Assembly (NCBI GenBank): GCA_036417435.1
Contig: CM070910.1
Span: 19,223,501-19,287,500 of the forward strand
Origin: Inia geoffrensis
Taxonomy: Eukaryota > Chordata > Mammalia > Artiodactyla > Iniidae
Direction of reading: 5' to 3'
DNA: 64,000 bases
Shown here: piece after piece, positions 34,525 through 46,395 of the stretch
How positions within the stretch are numbered: the first letter of the stretch is position 1
Layout: each line of letters begins with the position of its first letter
Notes under the pieces: generated by a model
What the model was told of the DNA's origin: nothing
Seen by the model: the letters and a program-made list of their open reading frames with translations, nothing else
Databases searched by the model: none
Translations under genes and position numbers: made by a program

Positions 34525-34645
34525 AAGCTGTGTGACCTTCAGCAGGTCCTTCCTCTCTCGAGGTTCAATTTGATCCTCTGAAAATTAAGTAGGGTGAATT
34601 ACCTACTCCCTAGGTCTCTTCCAGCCCTCTGAATCTGTGAAAGAA
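34525..34645 (-). mobile_element. MIR-type SINE, minus strand
   Basis: 'gaagctgtgtgaccttcagc', 'tcctctgaaaattaagtagg' and 'ctaggtctcttccagccctc' match the MIR complement ending in the aggtctcttccagctct block. Confidence 0.65.
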
Positions 34646-34699
34646 ATAACAATTAAAAGGAAAAAGCTGCAGAAAATTCCAGCAAAGTCAGGTAGAATG

Positions 34700-34975
34700 T
34701 GGACAGCTCTAGGCTTTAGACTGATTAAAACAAGAGAATGTTTTTAGCTTAGTTAAGTTAAAGCAGTTTCAGCTGATAATAAATCTAAGTCTTGAGGTCA
34801 GAATACTCTCAGGAAAGAATGGAAAGGAGTCATACTTTAGATCTCTGAAATGGAAAGGACTGCCTTGAGAAGAGATGAGTTCATCATCATGGGAGGTGTT
34901 CAAGGAGAGGGTGGGAGCTCACTCGGTAGGGATGCTGAGGAGCTTGTAAATCAAGCTCTAAGATCGTCTCCAAAC
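34700..34975 (+). mobile_element. CR1/L3-like LINE 3' end
   Basis: 'ggaaaggactgccttgagaa' and 'catgggaggtgttcaaggag' followed by 'gggatgctgaggagc' fit the CR1/L3 3' pattern (tgggctgcctcgggaggtagtgagttcc, ggaggtgttcaagcagaggctgg). CR1/L3 are among the oldest LINE remnants in mammals. Assigned from pattern memory. Confidence 0.5.
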
Positions 34976-35049
34976 AGAATGCAAAGTGTCACTATAAGCT
35001 GCTATGCCAGAATCCCGTGTTCTTAATTCTCATGGATCCCACACAGTAT

Positions 35050-35370
35050 CTCATTTTTTGAGCCCTACCCTGGACCATGCACTGTGCAAGTCTGATAAGG
35101 CATGCAATGATGATTCAGAGAATACATTCTGAGGGATAAGACAGAAATGTGATAGCTACCAGCTAATGATGAGTGCACAGAAGAAGCACAAAAATCAAGA
35201 AAGATCAGAGGTGGGGAGAAATTACTTCGAAGTTTGCAGAGTAAAGATGGAGCACTAATGAAGAGTTTATGGAAGAGATGAAAGTGGAGCAGAGACCTGA
35301 AGAAAGGCAAGGGATGCAGAAGGAAAACAAATGACTTCTAAGGTCCTTCCATTCCTGAGATTCCATTGCT
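35050..35370 (-). mobile_element. L2 fragment, minus strand
   Basis: 'ccatgcactgtgcaagtctg' and 'gtggagcagagacctgaaga' followed by 'aaggcaagggatgcag' fit the L2 complement (gtgccaggcactgtgct, tttgagcagagacctgaatgaag). Confidence 0.5.
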
Positions 35371-38300
35371 TCACAAATAGCTGAGAATGACATGAAAATG
35401 AGCATAGATATGCTAGTTTCCCTACCTCAAAGTGCCAAGTCTGCCAACTCCTTTAGCCATTAGGCTAATCAGGCAAGGGCCAATGGGGTACACCCTGCTA
35501 TCAGAAGAAGTCAGACCAGGACAGGGGTTCACACTAGATGTAGAATCAGGATCACATTATGGTTATCTTTGGGTGATGCCAGCAAACTGAAGGCATCACA
35601 TGCAATTTTTATGGTAAGACCAAGTTTTAAAAAGACATTGTAAGATTATATAATATGTTCATTCTGGACACTGGCTTGAAATTTTGACTCCAATGATAAA
35701 AACACATGCAATACAGTGCTGACCTTATGTGCACTTCTATCCCCTTGGTCAAACAGACCATTTAGTTGGACAATGTACTAATAGTTAAACATCAGAATTC
35801 ATTAGTAGCTTTTAATTTTGATTACCAGTGAAACTTTACCTTTGACTCTCTGGAGTAATTGTCTAATGGCTGCTCATACGAGATGTCAGCTTTTTTTTTT
35901 ATATAACCACTACCCTGAGCCCCCTTTTTAAATTAGTACATGATCCTTAGAGCATCTTCTCGGATTTGAGAGTTCAGTCATGAGCCTATAGTAGATCCTC
36001 AGCTGCAAATCTCAATGAGATGGATTGTTATCCTTTTCCAGTGCAACTAATTATAGTTTCAAATGAGTGTTCAAGTCTTTGCTGTGTTTAAGTACATGCC
36101 ATTTAGAATAAATTTTTTCCCAAAATTTGGCATCATTCCATTAACAATGAAATGATTAATTATGCTTACATAGGGTAACCAAAGGAACCTGTTTGAAATG
36201 CAGACTTCTTGGTGTTACCAAACTTATGAAATGATGAATATAGTATAAAAAATATAGTAATATGTGCTGTAGCAGTCACATGAAGATAATATTGTAATTG
36301 ATTCCAGGAACTTATAGAATAGAAATGCTAATAATACAAGTATGAAAAAAAGAAATTGAATTGAAGTTTATTTGAGTGTAGTAACTACCGGAAAAAGTTA
36401 TGCCCTTGACCAGGACTTCTGACAGTTAGTTACCTGGAGGGAGCAGTTTCCTCAGATAAGGAAAATGGATAGTCACCTTAGATTTACTATTCCCAGTACA
36501 CATACTGCCTGTATATTTTGGGTATGCCTCTCACTTTCTCCTGTTTGTAGAGACCCGGAGTTCATTGTGTTTAACCCTAACTTAATAAGGTTAACTTTTC
36601 CACTAGACTTCTTTGTCCCTGGTTGTATCTTTATGTATCCCAGATGTATCTGTATACAAGGAAGGCACATGACCAATCAATACTGGAAAACGTTGGGGTT
36701 TTGTTTTTGGTTTGGTTTTTTATAAGCACTATTAGCAGAGGCAAACATTTAAATTTTGGGTCCCTAAATAAAATTCTGCAAAATTTTACTTATTCTCAGA
36801 CTCACATTTATTCTACATTTTAGAAGACCTAATATGATACGAATGCTGAGATTTCTTAATACAATTTTAATATGCATTTTCTATCATTAAAGTAGAAAAA
36901 AATTAACATAGAAATGAAAGAATATTATCCAAAGTCTAACAGAAAAAAAAATCTGCTATTTATATCATAATTCACTCCTAAGGGGGTAGACCCTATTATT
37001 ATATTATATATCATATAACCATATGCTAGTACTGAAGAATTGTAAAATGAAATTATAAAATATCATTTGTGTACCTTATAACATAAAAAATTAACTCAAA
37101 ATAGATCATAGACTTAATGGATCATAGATGCCTGGCAGTCCTGTATTGAGCACCTTAATGGATTTGGTTATGTGTATTTAGGAAAAGGAGCTGGAGAAGG
37201 CTAGATTTTTTTAGTAAAATAGAGACTTGCTTATTTAGAACTTCTAGGGAAATACGGAAAGGAGAACATGGGAAGTAAAAAGAGTAAAAAGTGAGGCTCA
37301 GAGAAGGATATAAAACATAATGCATGGGCCTGGGACTAAGACAGCAAATCTCCATCTAAAGAGTAAATGCAAAGGATTTTAGAGAACAGGAATGCATAAC
37401 GTGGATGTTTAGGTTTTGACTGAGTTATTCATCGAGACCCCTCTCCTCGACTATCAGCTCACCAGTCTAACCTAGTAAACTCACAAATGCTTTGAGTGTG
37501 TATAAACCAACAAATATTTTGAGGGCCACTTCTGAATTAATTTCATACACAACTAAGACAGCAAATGTGGAAGCAGAAGACCAGCATTCAGACAAGACCA
37601 TGAAAATATAAAGCCCTGGAAACTGACAGAAATCTTGCAAAAACATGGAATTATTGAGTTCTAGCCAATCTTACCTAGATCTTGAGTAGCAGTGAGACTT
37701 TCCCACATGACATCCTATTTTGCATGTTTCCAACAAAATCTAAATATATCTGTTCAGAATATTCATGGATGTGAGAAGAAACTGAAGCAATATACATGGG
37801 CTCTGATCTCAAGAGAGATTCCAAACTAGAAATAAAAGGCACATACCCTAAAACATTAGAAAATAATACATAAGATGAATAATGTAGTGTAACATCCTAC
37901 TCCTGCTTACCCCTAAATTCATTCCCCAGCTAGAAGTTTAGACAATTTTATTCCAGTCTCTGGGAAGGGGAAGGTTGGTGTCACTAGAAACATTTCAGAC
38001 TCTATAAGCTGTTCCTCCTCTTGGAAAGAGAAAAATAATCAATTTGGTGAAATCAGTAAGAGCCTAAGTTTCTGCCAGTGGCAGTCATTTGGGCTCAAAA
38101 GTTAAAGGAAGGTCTATTCTCTTCCTTTGTTTATCCGAAGGTTCTGTTTCTTCAGATGTGTTTGGCATTGGGCTTCCAGTTTCCAGGCAGTAGTCCCCTC
38201 AAATGTGTGTCAGAGCATCTCACCTTTGACAAGACGGATAAATTAAATTTGCAAGAGAATCAGAAGGCCTGTATATGTCCTTCATCTATACACACATTGT

Positions 38301-38494
38301 AATAAAGCCAATACTTCATGCCCCCATATGGCTCTATATGTGTAAACTCTCAACCAGATCCATGCAAGTGAGAAGAGATCACACCATAAATTTAATCCCT
38401 AAAGATAATACAGAACCAAAACTCTATGACGATGTTAAGATCATCAAATGATTAATGCAGGCCAAAATCACCAAGGTATAAAACAATGAGGGTC
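35371..38494. other. Unassigned sequence, about 3.1 kb
   Basis: No gene or repeat could be supported. Short frames (36465-36725 plus, 38078-38302 plus) have no recognisable domains. There are scattered A- and T-runs (35891-35901, 36896-36902). Confidence 0.4.
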
Positions 38495-38715
38495 GGGCTT
38501 CCCTGGTGGCGCAGTGGTTGAGAGTCTGCCTGCCGATGCAGGGGGACACGGGTTCGTGGCCCGGTCTGGGAGGATCCCACATGCCGTGGAGCGGCTGGGC
38601 CTGTGAGCCATGGCCGCTGAGCCTGTGCGTCTGGAGCCTGTGCTCCGCAACGGGAGAGGCCACAGCAGTGAGGGGCCCGTGTAGCACAAAAAAAAAATAA
38701 AAATAAAAAAAAAAT
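38495..38715 (+). mobile_element. CHR-2-type tRNA-Glu SINE
   Basis: Full CHR-2 from 'gggcttccctggtggcgcag' to an A-rich tail with T interruptions. The B-box-like segment reads 'gggttcgtggcccggt'. A perfect 10-bp TSD 'aatgagggtc' is at 38485-38494 and 38716-38725. Confidence 0.96.
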
Positions 38716-39099
38716 AATGAGGGTCTGGAAAAAATGGAGTTGGTTGGGAAATTGAAAAGTGAATCATGGGCTTTGGAATTATTTCAAAGGAAAATTCATA
38801 GCCTGGGTGACCGATATAGGGTAAATGGAGGGTGCAGCATGCAACCTCAACAATTCAAAGATGTCACCGTATTTGGATCTCTTCTAGCCTGTCCTTTCTC
38901 TGAGTTTGCAATGTTCATCCATATGGCATTAATTAAAGTATATTCAACTCTCTAAATTAATCAGGGTGTTTGTTTCTTAATTCTATTAAAATAGCAGACA
39001 TAGAATTGTTCACAGTTCTTAACTACAACCATGTTTATCTGCTGAACTCCATATCTGCATTTCAAAGCTGTTCCTTCACCATTGTAGCTACTGATGGAA
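38716..39099. other. Unassigned sequence
   Basis: No supported feature after the SINE's TSD. Confidence 0.4.
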
Positions 39100-39430
39100 T
39101 TATCCTTCATAAATGTAAATATCAAAATCATTTTTCTACTTAAAACCTTAAGTGAGTAACTATACAACAAACTCCAAAGTTTTTAGTATGAAAAGAAAGT
39201 GCACTTTAAAACCTAGTTTCAGCATGACTTTCCACCCTCATCTCTAGCCACTTTCCCCAGTGCTCTAGATGCACTGGACCCCTCATTGCTCCCTAAACAC
39301 ACCCTTCAATTTTATGGCTCTCCTCATACATGCTGTTCCTGTCTCTAAAATACTTTTCCAGCTCCAAACATCTAGAACGTTTCTATTTCTCTGACATGGC
39401 TCAGCCTCCATGTTAACACTCCTGTTTCTC
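39100..39430 (+). mobile_element. L2 fragment
   Basis: 'ttctagtt'-poor but ordered L2 text: 'ttccaccctcatctctagcc', 'gcactggacccctcattgct', 'ctcctcatacatgctgttcc', 'tctaaaatacttttccagct' (L2: tccagcctcatctcc, ctcatgctgttccctctgcctggaat). Confidence 0.5.
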
Positions 39431-41649
39431 AACCCAAGTCCTAATGAGAGCTAAGTACTTCACCAGCTATGAAGAGCTTTTATATGAACACTGTCATAAA
39501 GTTAGGTGGGGAGCTTACCTGCCCCCTGACTCCTCACATTTCCATAGTGGAGAGAGAGCCCTACTTCTTGGGGGGGCTCTCTCTGCTTCTTCACCTATAC
39601 TTTCACAAGGGAGGAGAGACTTCTCTGATCCTGATAAGGGGAAGAAGGAACTGAGACAAATAGTTCAGCTCCTTTGTTTGTTTCAGAATGCAAAATCTTT
39701 AGGACACACATTTTTTCTGCTCATCCATTAGTAACTTTACTAGGAAGGTTCTGTCTTTACAAGGCCTGAAGTTATGAGTATATAAGTTCAATTCACAGGT
39801 TGAGGGAACATATGAGCGAGAGCAGAGTACACCTACAGGTCAAGCAACATTCTCTAATTGCCATCAATATGAAAGCAGATATTCTTCCCAACATCTTTTG
39901 GAATTCCTGAATGTACTTTTGGGTTTTTTTTCCCAAACTCAGGAGGAGAAGAGGAATGTTATTGACTGGGCTTTTCTAGCCCTAACTTACTGGTTCATGG
40001 TCTGGAAATACAGAGTAATAAACCCTTGGACAGAATGTGGGCAGTGCATGGAAAGACAGGGATGAAATTGGAAACCTTTGATGCCTTGGGAATTCTAAGC
40101 CACCTGGGTTTTTACCTCAGTGGTTTACCATGGCTTTTGTTGTAACTATGTGCCTGGACTTTAATTGTTGAGGGAATGTGGGGCTTAGTAATCATGGTCT
40201 GTGTGTTTCTTTGTGGCTAAACTTGACCTGACATACAGCACAGCTAAGGCTTTAAAAAGACCAATGGAACAGAGATTACATTATGGGTAAAAGAGTCTCT
40301 TCTGTTCCAGTAAAGGCTAACTTTAAAGTAAGCAGAGCTTTAGCACACAGGCTCTTCAGGCACTTGTGGGTAAATCACATTTAACTTGCTTTATTGTATT
40401 TCTCAGTCAAATACATAGGTTGAGTCTCTAAAGTACAGAAGCAGCTAAGTTACTTCCAGGCCACAGACTTCCTCTAAAGTAGGTCTCAAACCAGGCATAG
40501 GTAATATAGTTCTAAATATGCTGCCCTGAATTGCATTTTTGTATGTTTTGAAATACAAGAGTTAAAAACTATGGAGAAACTAACCTGTTGGATTCATATA
40601 GCTTTTTCACAAGTTTTTGAGAATCATCCTCCAAACTAATGGCCTCAAAGAGGCTGTAACTTGCTATTGAAGTGACTAAAACACCAGCTTTGCGTTTCAG
40701 AGGTTTACTAGGGCCTCACACACAGAAGGGACATGGATGCTATCAGCAAAAACTAAAAAGGAACAAGTGTTTTATGCATGAAGAAAAATAAGCCACAAAT
40801 GAAATAACTGCAAACTCAGAGACTAAGAGGAACTTAAAATGCCCGGGCCTGGAACATATTGTTGTTAAGAATCATGCTTACTGAGGAAGCCAAGGAGGCG
40901 CTGCATTGGCTAGTTATACTACAGCCTTAGTGCGAACAGAAGCAATGAGATAGTGAACAAAAATGATGCTGAATAAGCTGGAGGTAAAGAGTTTTCCTAA
41001 GATGGAATGTTAAGATCTTAGTGTACAGGCTAGACAGTTGTCAAAGACAAAAGATTAGATCTTGAAGGCCAGGCTAGAAAAATAGCAAGTTAAAAAGTGA
41101 ACCTGGGTCTAACAGCTCATAAAGAGGGTGCTTGAAGATGAACAGGTATTTTAGCATTTACTAGAGCAGAGAGCATAAAAACCCAATGAAATCTAACAGA
41201 GCAAGAGAAGCAAGATCTCAGAGAGCAATTCAGAAGGCTTCCCTAGAAGGAACTATGATGCAGGAAACTACTAAGAAGTACACTCTTAAAGTTGCCTATA
41301 GAGAATCTACAATAAAAGCAGTGGGCAACCACTCTCAAAAATCTGAACAATCTCAGGCTATTACGGGAAATCATATAGATGAGGCTTAAGGCAACACAGT
41401 TATTATAATAGGAATGCAGTTATTGTTTAAGTCCTGAAGGCACATGACCAAGAAATGTATGAAATTTGGACAATTGACAGTGACCAAGGAAGATGCACCA
41501 TAGTAAAGGGAAGGTAGGCAGGGCAATAACTTGCATTCAGACATGGTTCTCATGGGAGAACACATCCTGATCTTATGAACAGAAATTCAAGCAAAGGGGC
41601 AATGGCAAAATATGTTATAAACAAAAAATATCTGGGCCTGAAAACAAAG
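39431..41649. other. Unassigned sequence, about 2.2 kb
   Basis: One of the longest tracts without a repeat I can recognise. Frames at 39444-39731 (95 codons) and 41186-41389 (67 codons) start with ATG but show no known domain, and no clear promoter or splice pattern supports them. Confidence 0.4.
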
Positions 41650-42600
41650 AAAAAATAAAGAAAAGAAGATATTCACATCTCAAATATTTTTTATGAATAT
41701 GAAACAATTCGGAGACTTTGCCAACAAGTGCACTGTCTGAAAAAAAATCTTTTTAATCAAATAACAAACAAAAAAGAGATCTCAGGGTAGAAGATGAAAA
41801 AAGAGTAGTAATCAGCAATCTTTGATCTCTTTCTATATTTATAACCAGAGCACTAAATAAGGACTTTTTCTGCACAGATTTGAGACAAAAATAAAATTAA
41901 AAAGTAAAGTCACAGAGGAATTGAATAGTCATCGATTCAATAGAAATAGAGAGTATATAATTTTTGTCTGTCCATGCAACATTTATAAAATTCAAATATA
42001 TAACTGTACACAAATGAAATCGAGTTATTTTAAAGAGGACTCAGTCTAAACATAAAACAAGCATGTTACATAAAAAATATTTTATTTAAATAAAAATTAA
42101 AAATCGTAATTCTAGATTACACTTAGATAAAAGAGAAAAAAAAAAGGAAAATGAAAAAGAAAACTTTGGCCTAAAGAGCAGAGCAAAAGTTATACTCAGA
42201 GGAAAGCATAAAAATTATATGCCTTCATTGTGCAAAAAAAAGAGAAGAAAAAAAGAAAGCTACTTAATATTTATTTTGAAATTAGTTAAAAGCTAAACCA
42301 AAAGGAACTAGAAGAATTAATTAAGCTAAAACCTGATATTAATGTGAGAACACAGTAGCAGAATCAAAAAGATGGTTCTTTCTTGAATGACCAGTAAAAT
42401 CGATAAATCTATTATAAGCATAATTAAGGGAAAATAATAATAAACCAAAGTAGTCGAAGTGTGGAAGAAGAAAGGAAACGTAGGATGCAAGAGCAATTAA
42501 AACCATAAAAAGTGATCACTGCATGGAACTCTATGGTATGGCAACTACTTTGAAAACTTAGAGGGAGCTTTCCAAATCTTCTGTCACCTGCAATGATTTA
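41650..42600 (+). mobile_element. Old L1 (L1M-type), ORF2 5'/linker part
   Basis: 'aaaggaactagaagaattaa' (42300), 'gatggttctttcttgaatga' (42371), 'aaatcgataaatctattata' and 'gcataattaagggaaaataa' follow the L1 linker region (gctggttctttgagaagat, aaattgataaacc, ctcatcaagaaaa) upstream of the RT. Heavily decayed. Confidence 0.5.
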
Positions 42601-42603
42601 TAT

Positions 42604-42775
42604 CAGTGCTTCTCAAACACTAATGTATATATGTATCACCTAGGATCTTGTTAAAATGTAGGTTCTGATTCATACGTCAAGGTGGTAGCTGAGATTTTTC
42701 ATTAATTATAAGGAACTCCTAGGTGATCTTGACATTGCTGGTCCTAGGACCACATTTTGACTAACAAAGGTTTAA
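42604..42775 (+). mobile_element. hAT-Charlie-type MER5-like DNA transposon
   Basis: 'cagtgcttctcaaacactaa' at the start and 'ccacattttgactaacaaag' at the end resemble the inverted ends of MER5-type elements. Inside are 'tatcacctaggatcttgtta', 'ttctgattca' and 'ctaggtgatcttgacattgc', the expected order. It is non-autonomous and non-coding. Confidence 0.65.
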
Positions 42776-43199
42776 ATCACATTGGAATTACCTGTTACTT
42801 ACAGGCAGTTAAAATGCAGCTATAAATCCACTGGGGCTTTTCAAAAGTATATTTTTTAATTTTTTAATGTCTTTTGTTATAATTCGTTTATTCAAGTTTT
42901 CTAAATTTTCTTGAGTTAATTTGGCAATTTATATTTTGCTAGTACGGCTGGCTACACACCTTGAAGAAAATAAATCTCAATCTTAATTACTCCAGGTACA
43001 AAAAGAAATTCTAGATAGAATAGTCTTAAAAGCATAAATATCTTTGGGCTGGAGGTGGGGGAAATAAGGGGACAGATCTCCTTAGACAAAATTGGAGACT
43101 CAGCAGTTATTAATAAAAGAAAAATATCTGTTTTAGCAAAAATTTTAATTTTTACCATGAAATTCTCTAATAAGCAAAGTCAACAGAGAGCAGACTAGG
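42776..43199. other. Unassigned or unidentified L1-like sequence
   Basis: 'cgtttattcaagttttctaa' and 'cttgagttaatttggcaatt' (42885-42930) resemble an L1 complement, but the block is short. No gene. Confidence 0.35.
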
Positions 43200-43730
43200 A
43201 TTAAAAAAATCTGCAATATATAAGACTAAAGGTTAATATCTATAATACACAAAGGCCTATTACAAAATAAAATGGAGACAAAAAAAATACCAAGAGGAGA
43301 AAATTGGCAAATATGAAAGAGAAATTCACAGAAGAGCTAACCCTCATGATGAAGAAACATGAAAATATCTTCAAACTCACTGATGGGCCATGAAATATAA
43401 ATTAAAGTAACAATGAAATATCTCTTTATACTTATCAGATGGGAAAGAATCATAAACTTATTACTAGTAGTAATAACTATTACTAATTAAAGGAAAAGGT
43501 ATACTCTTACACATTGCTGGTAAAGTGTGAATTGTTAGAACTTCTTTAGAACACAATCCGGCATCATGTCTTTTTAATTAAAAAGAATATAAACAGCAAT
43601 CACACTCCTGAAAAAAATCTATCCTATAAAATAAAAACATCAATATATAAAGATATATAAACAAATATATTTATTGAGCATTATTTCCAGTCATAAATAA
43701 ATAAATAAAGTCTAGTGGGGGAACGTCTAT
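43200..43730 (+). mobile_element. Old L1 (L1M-type) ORF2 3' part, first half
   Basis: 'gaaattcacagaagagctaa', 'gaaaatatcttcaaactcac' (43360), 'tacacattgctggtaaagtg' (43508) and 'agcattatttccagtcataa' are old L1 text. The element breaks off near 43730 and resumes near 44330, so the intervening repeat inserted later. Confidence 0.55.
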
Positions 43731-44325
43731 GGTTTTCTATTGCTAGGTAACAAACTGGTACAAATTTAGTGACTCAAAACACCACACACATATCATCTTA
43801 CAGTTTCTGTGGGTCAGAACTCAAGGCATAGCTTAACTGGTTCCCCTGCTTAGGGTTTTATGAAGTTGCAATCAAGGTATCATCCAGGCTGCATTCTCAT
43901 CTGGTGGTTTGACTGGGGAAGAATTCGTTTTCAGTCTCATTCAGTTTGCTGGCAGAATTAATTTCCTTGTGACTGCAGGGCTGAGGTCTCTGGCTTCTTG
44001 CTAGTTCTTGGCTAGAAACTGCCCTCATCTCTCAAATGTTGCCTGGTTATCTGTAGGAGCCCTGCAATTCTTTGCCAAATGGGCTTCTCCAACATGGGCA
44101 CTTCATCAAGCCAGTAAAGAGAGTCTCTAGAGGGAGTCTGCTAGTGAGATAGTCTTATATAATGTAACAATCACTGGAGTGACATCCATCACCTTTGCCA
44201 TATTCTGTTGGTTAGATGCAAGCCACAGGTCCTCCACACATTCAAGGGGAGGGGATTATACAAAAGTATGAACACCAAGAATGCCATCTGTGCCTCCACA
44301 GAAATCAAATTGTGTAGATTAAGGA
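43731..44325 (+). mobile_element. Unnamed LTR-like or DNA-type repeat inserted in old L1
   Basis: 'ctattgctaggtaacaaact', 'tttagtgactcaaaacacca', 'acagtttctgtgggtcagaa', 'gcttaactggttcccctgct', 'gcaatcaaggtatcatccag' and 'cacattcaaggggaggggat' keep the order of a common mammalian repeat (gtaacaaattaccccaaaacttagtggcttaaaacaac...). I cannot name the family with certainty. Non-coding. Confidence 0.55.
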
Positions 44326-44520
44326 AGGTTAGGTAAACTGTCATGTGTTTATACCACTGAATATTATGCAGTCATTGTAAAGAATAAATTTATATCACTT
44401 GATTTGACAGATTTCCAAAGGTACTGATGAATGAGAAAAGCAAATGCAACAAAGTTGAATAATGTTATGCTAAATTTATAAAACAATAAATCTACTCCCC
44501 TCAATGGACTCTTAAAGTCT
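44326..44520 (+). mobile_element. Old L1 (L1M-type), second half
   Basis: 'taccactgaatattatgcag' and 'tcattgtaaagaataaattt' match the L1 ORF2 segment 'tggaatactatgcagccattaaaaagaat', continuing the broken element from 43730. Confidence 0.6.
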
Positions 44521-45039
44521 CAGCTTTTAGAATAAATAACAGCAATTTTTCCTAAGGTGTCAGCTAAGGGAGGAACAGATGTGGGGACAGCGGGAAATTG
44601 CTCCTAGGAAGTGGGTTTCATAGGCCTATTTCATAGCCAGAGGCATAGATGGCAGCCACTGTAAAAGTAGATGTGCTCATAGATAAGTGGATTTTTCTCC
44701 CCACTTACAGTAAATGCATATTTCCAAACTAACATCTTGATGAACACTTTCCCCCAGTTGAGTTTAAATTTATGTATCATGGTTATCTAGACCACTGGCA
44801 TACACTGATATCCTGGCAAGATTGCCTCTGCCTACCTTTTTCCTCAAACATCATGGAATTTCTGTTGTGATCTTGGGCCACAATAGTAGGAATCTGCATT
44901 AGCCTAAACACTGGGTTCTGGAAACATTATTTAGCTTGGGATTACAGTTCTAGTAGCTCAAATTTTTACTTTCATCTCTGTGGGTTTGGTCTTGTAATGT
45001 CAAGTGTCAAGTTTATCGAACTTTAAAAATGAGGCATAT
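44521..45039. other. Unassigned sequence
   Basis: No supported feature. Confidence 0.4.
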
Positions 45040-45363
45040 GATCACATATCTGACAAAGGACTCAAAACTCAACAGTAAAAAAACAAATTTGAAAATGGGC
45101 AAAAAAAGGTGAAGAGATATTATACTAAAGAGGATAGACACGTGAAAAATAAGCACATGAAAAGATGTTCAACATCACTAGCCTTTAGGGAAACACAAGT
45201 CAAAAACCCCAATGAGTTATTACTGAACATCTATCAGAACAGTTAAAATTTTTTAAAAATAGTGACAACACCAAATGCTGGTGAAGATGTAGAGAAAATT
45301 TAACACTCATACACTTCTGGTGCAAATGGAAAATAGTTCAGCAGTGTCTAAAAAAATCTTAAC

Positions 45364-45653
45364 TAAGGTCCAGGCCAACCAGTGTTTGGCCATCAGCCAG
45401 TCACCTGACCTTGCTGAGCTTCAGCTGTTCCATCTCTAAGATGTTTACAGGGCATTCCTCAAAAGCAAGGACAGTACCCTCCCTATGCGTCCTGAGGCAC
45501 AATACAAGTACTCAGTAAATAATTGTTGATATCATAAACAAGCAAACAAACAAGTGACTCTGCAGATCACGGATTTGTTGATGTTTGAATTACAATAAGA
45601 CTATTCATAAAGGTTTTAATAAAGTCATCATATGCATATTCTATAAAAAAAAA
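45364..45653 (+). mobile_element. Candidate processed retrocopy (3'-UTR fragment) with AATAAA and poly-A
   Basis: This segment interrupts the L1M. It is flanked by near-identical repeats 'aaaaaaatcttaac' (45350-45363) and 'aaaaaaatctaaac' (45647-45660), one mismatch in 14. It carries AATAAA at 45618-45623 followed 21 bases later by an A9 run (45645-45653) at its 3' edge. Near its middle (about 45385-45530) is a MIR in reverse orientation. Poly-A signal, poly-A and TSD together are the marks of an mRNA 3' end copied by L1 machinery. No coding part is recognised and the source gene is unknown. Confidence 0.6.
45385..45535 (-). mobile_element. MIR SINE inside the retrocopy, minus strand
   Basis: 'cagccagtcacctgaccttg', 'ctgagcttcagctgttccat' and 'agtactcagtaaataattgt' fit the MIR complement. 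The MIR probably came with the source transcript. Confidence 0.55.
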
Positions 45654-46179
45654 TCTAAACAGATACTTACCCTGTGAACCAACAATAGCACTTGTGGGTA
45701 TTTACCCTAGAAAGAAATTAAGTTTGTCCACACAAAAGCAGGCACACAAATGGTCACAGCAACTTTATTTGTAAAGTTCCCCAAACTGAAAACAACTCAA
45801 ATATCCTTCAATGGGGATGGCTAAACAAATTGTATGTATCTATGCCATGGAACACCATTCAACAATAAAAAGGAATGAACTCCTGGTACACGCAACAACT
45901 TAAATGGATCTCAAGAGCATTATGCTGAGTGAAAAACTCCAATATCAAAAGGTCACATTCTGTATGATTCCATGGATACAACATTCTCAAAATGACAAAA
46001 TCATAGAGATGTAAAACAGACTAGTAGTTGCCAAGGATTAGAGATGACACAGGTGAAGAGTGTGGGTATGACTATAAAGTGGTAGCATGAGGGATCTTTA
46101 TGATGATGAAGCAGTCCCATGCTTTGATTGCGGTAGTATTACACAAATCTACACATGTGACAAAGTCTCACAGAACTAT

Positions 46180-46199
46180 ACACACACACACACACACAA
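46180..46199 (+). repeat. (CA)n microsatellite
   Basis: 20 bp of alternating CA inside the L1M 3' UTR, a usual place for CA expansion in this family. Confidence 0.9.
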
Positions 46200-46395
46200 C
46201 TGCATGTAAAACTGATGAAATCTGAGTAATGTCTATGGATTGGACAAATGTCAGTTTCATGGTTTTGATATGATATTAACTGCCATGTAAGATGTTATCA
46301 TTGGGGAGTAAGTGAAGGCTACATAGGAGTTCTCCATAATTACTTCTTACAACTACAAGAAAATCTACAATCATGTCAAATAAAAAGATTAAAAT

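Larger units (their letters stand above)
45040..46395 (+). mobile_element. L1M (L1MB-like) 3' end, split by a retrocopy-like insertion
   Basis: First part 45040-45363: 'gaagagatattatactaaag', 'gatgttcaacatcactagcc', 'acacttctggtgcaaatgga'. Second part 45654-46395: 'cacttgtgggtatttaccct', 'agcaactttatttgtaaagt', 'ttgatatgatattaactgcc', 'tgtaagatgttatcattggg', ending 'gtcaaataaaaag'. The 3' UTR order fits L1MB-type elements closely. A (CA)n run lies at 46180-46199. The 283-bp gap segment is listed separately. Confidence 0.75.

Noticed and set aside
39444..39731. A 95-codon plus-strand frame in repeat-poor DNA
   Set aside because: No known domain and no support beyond length, which is within chance for this composition.
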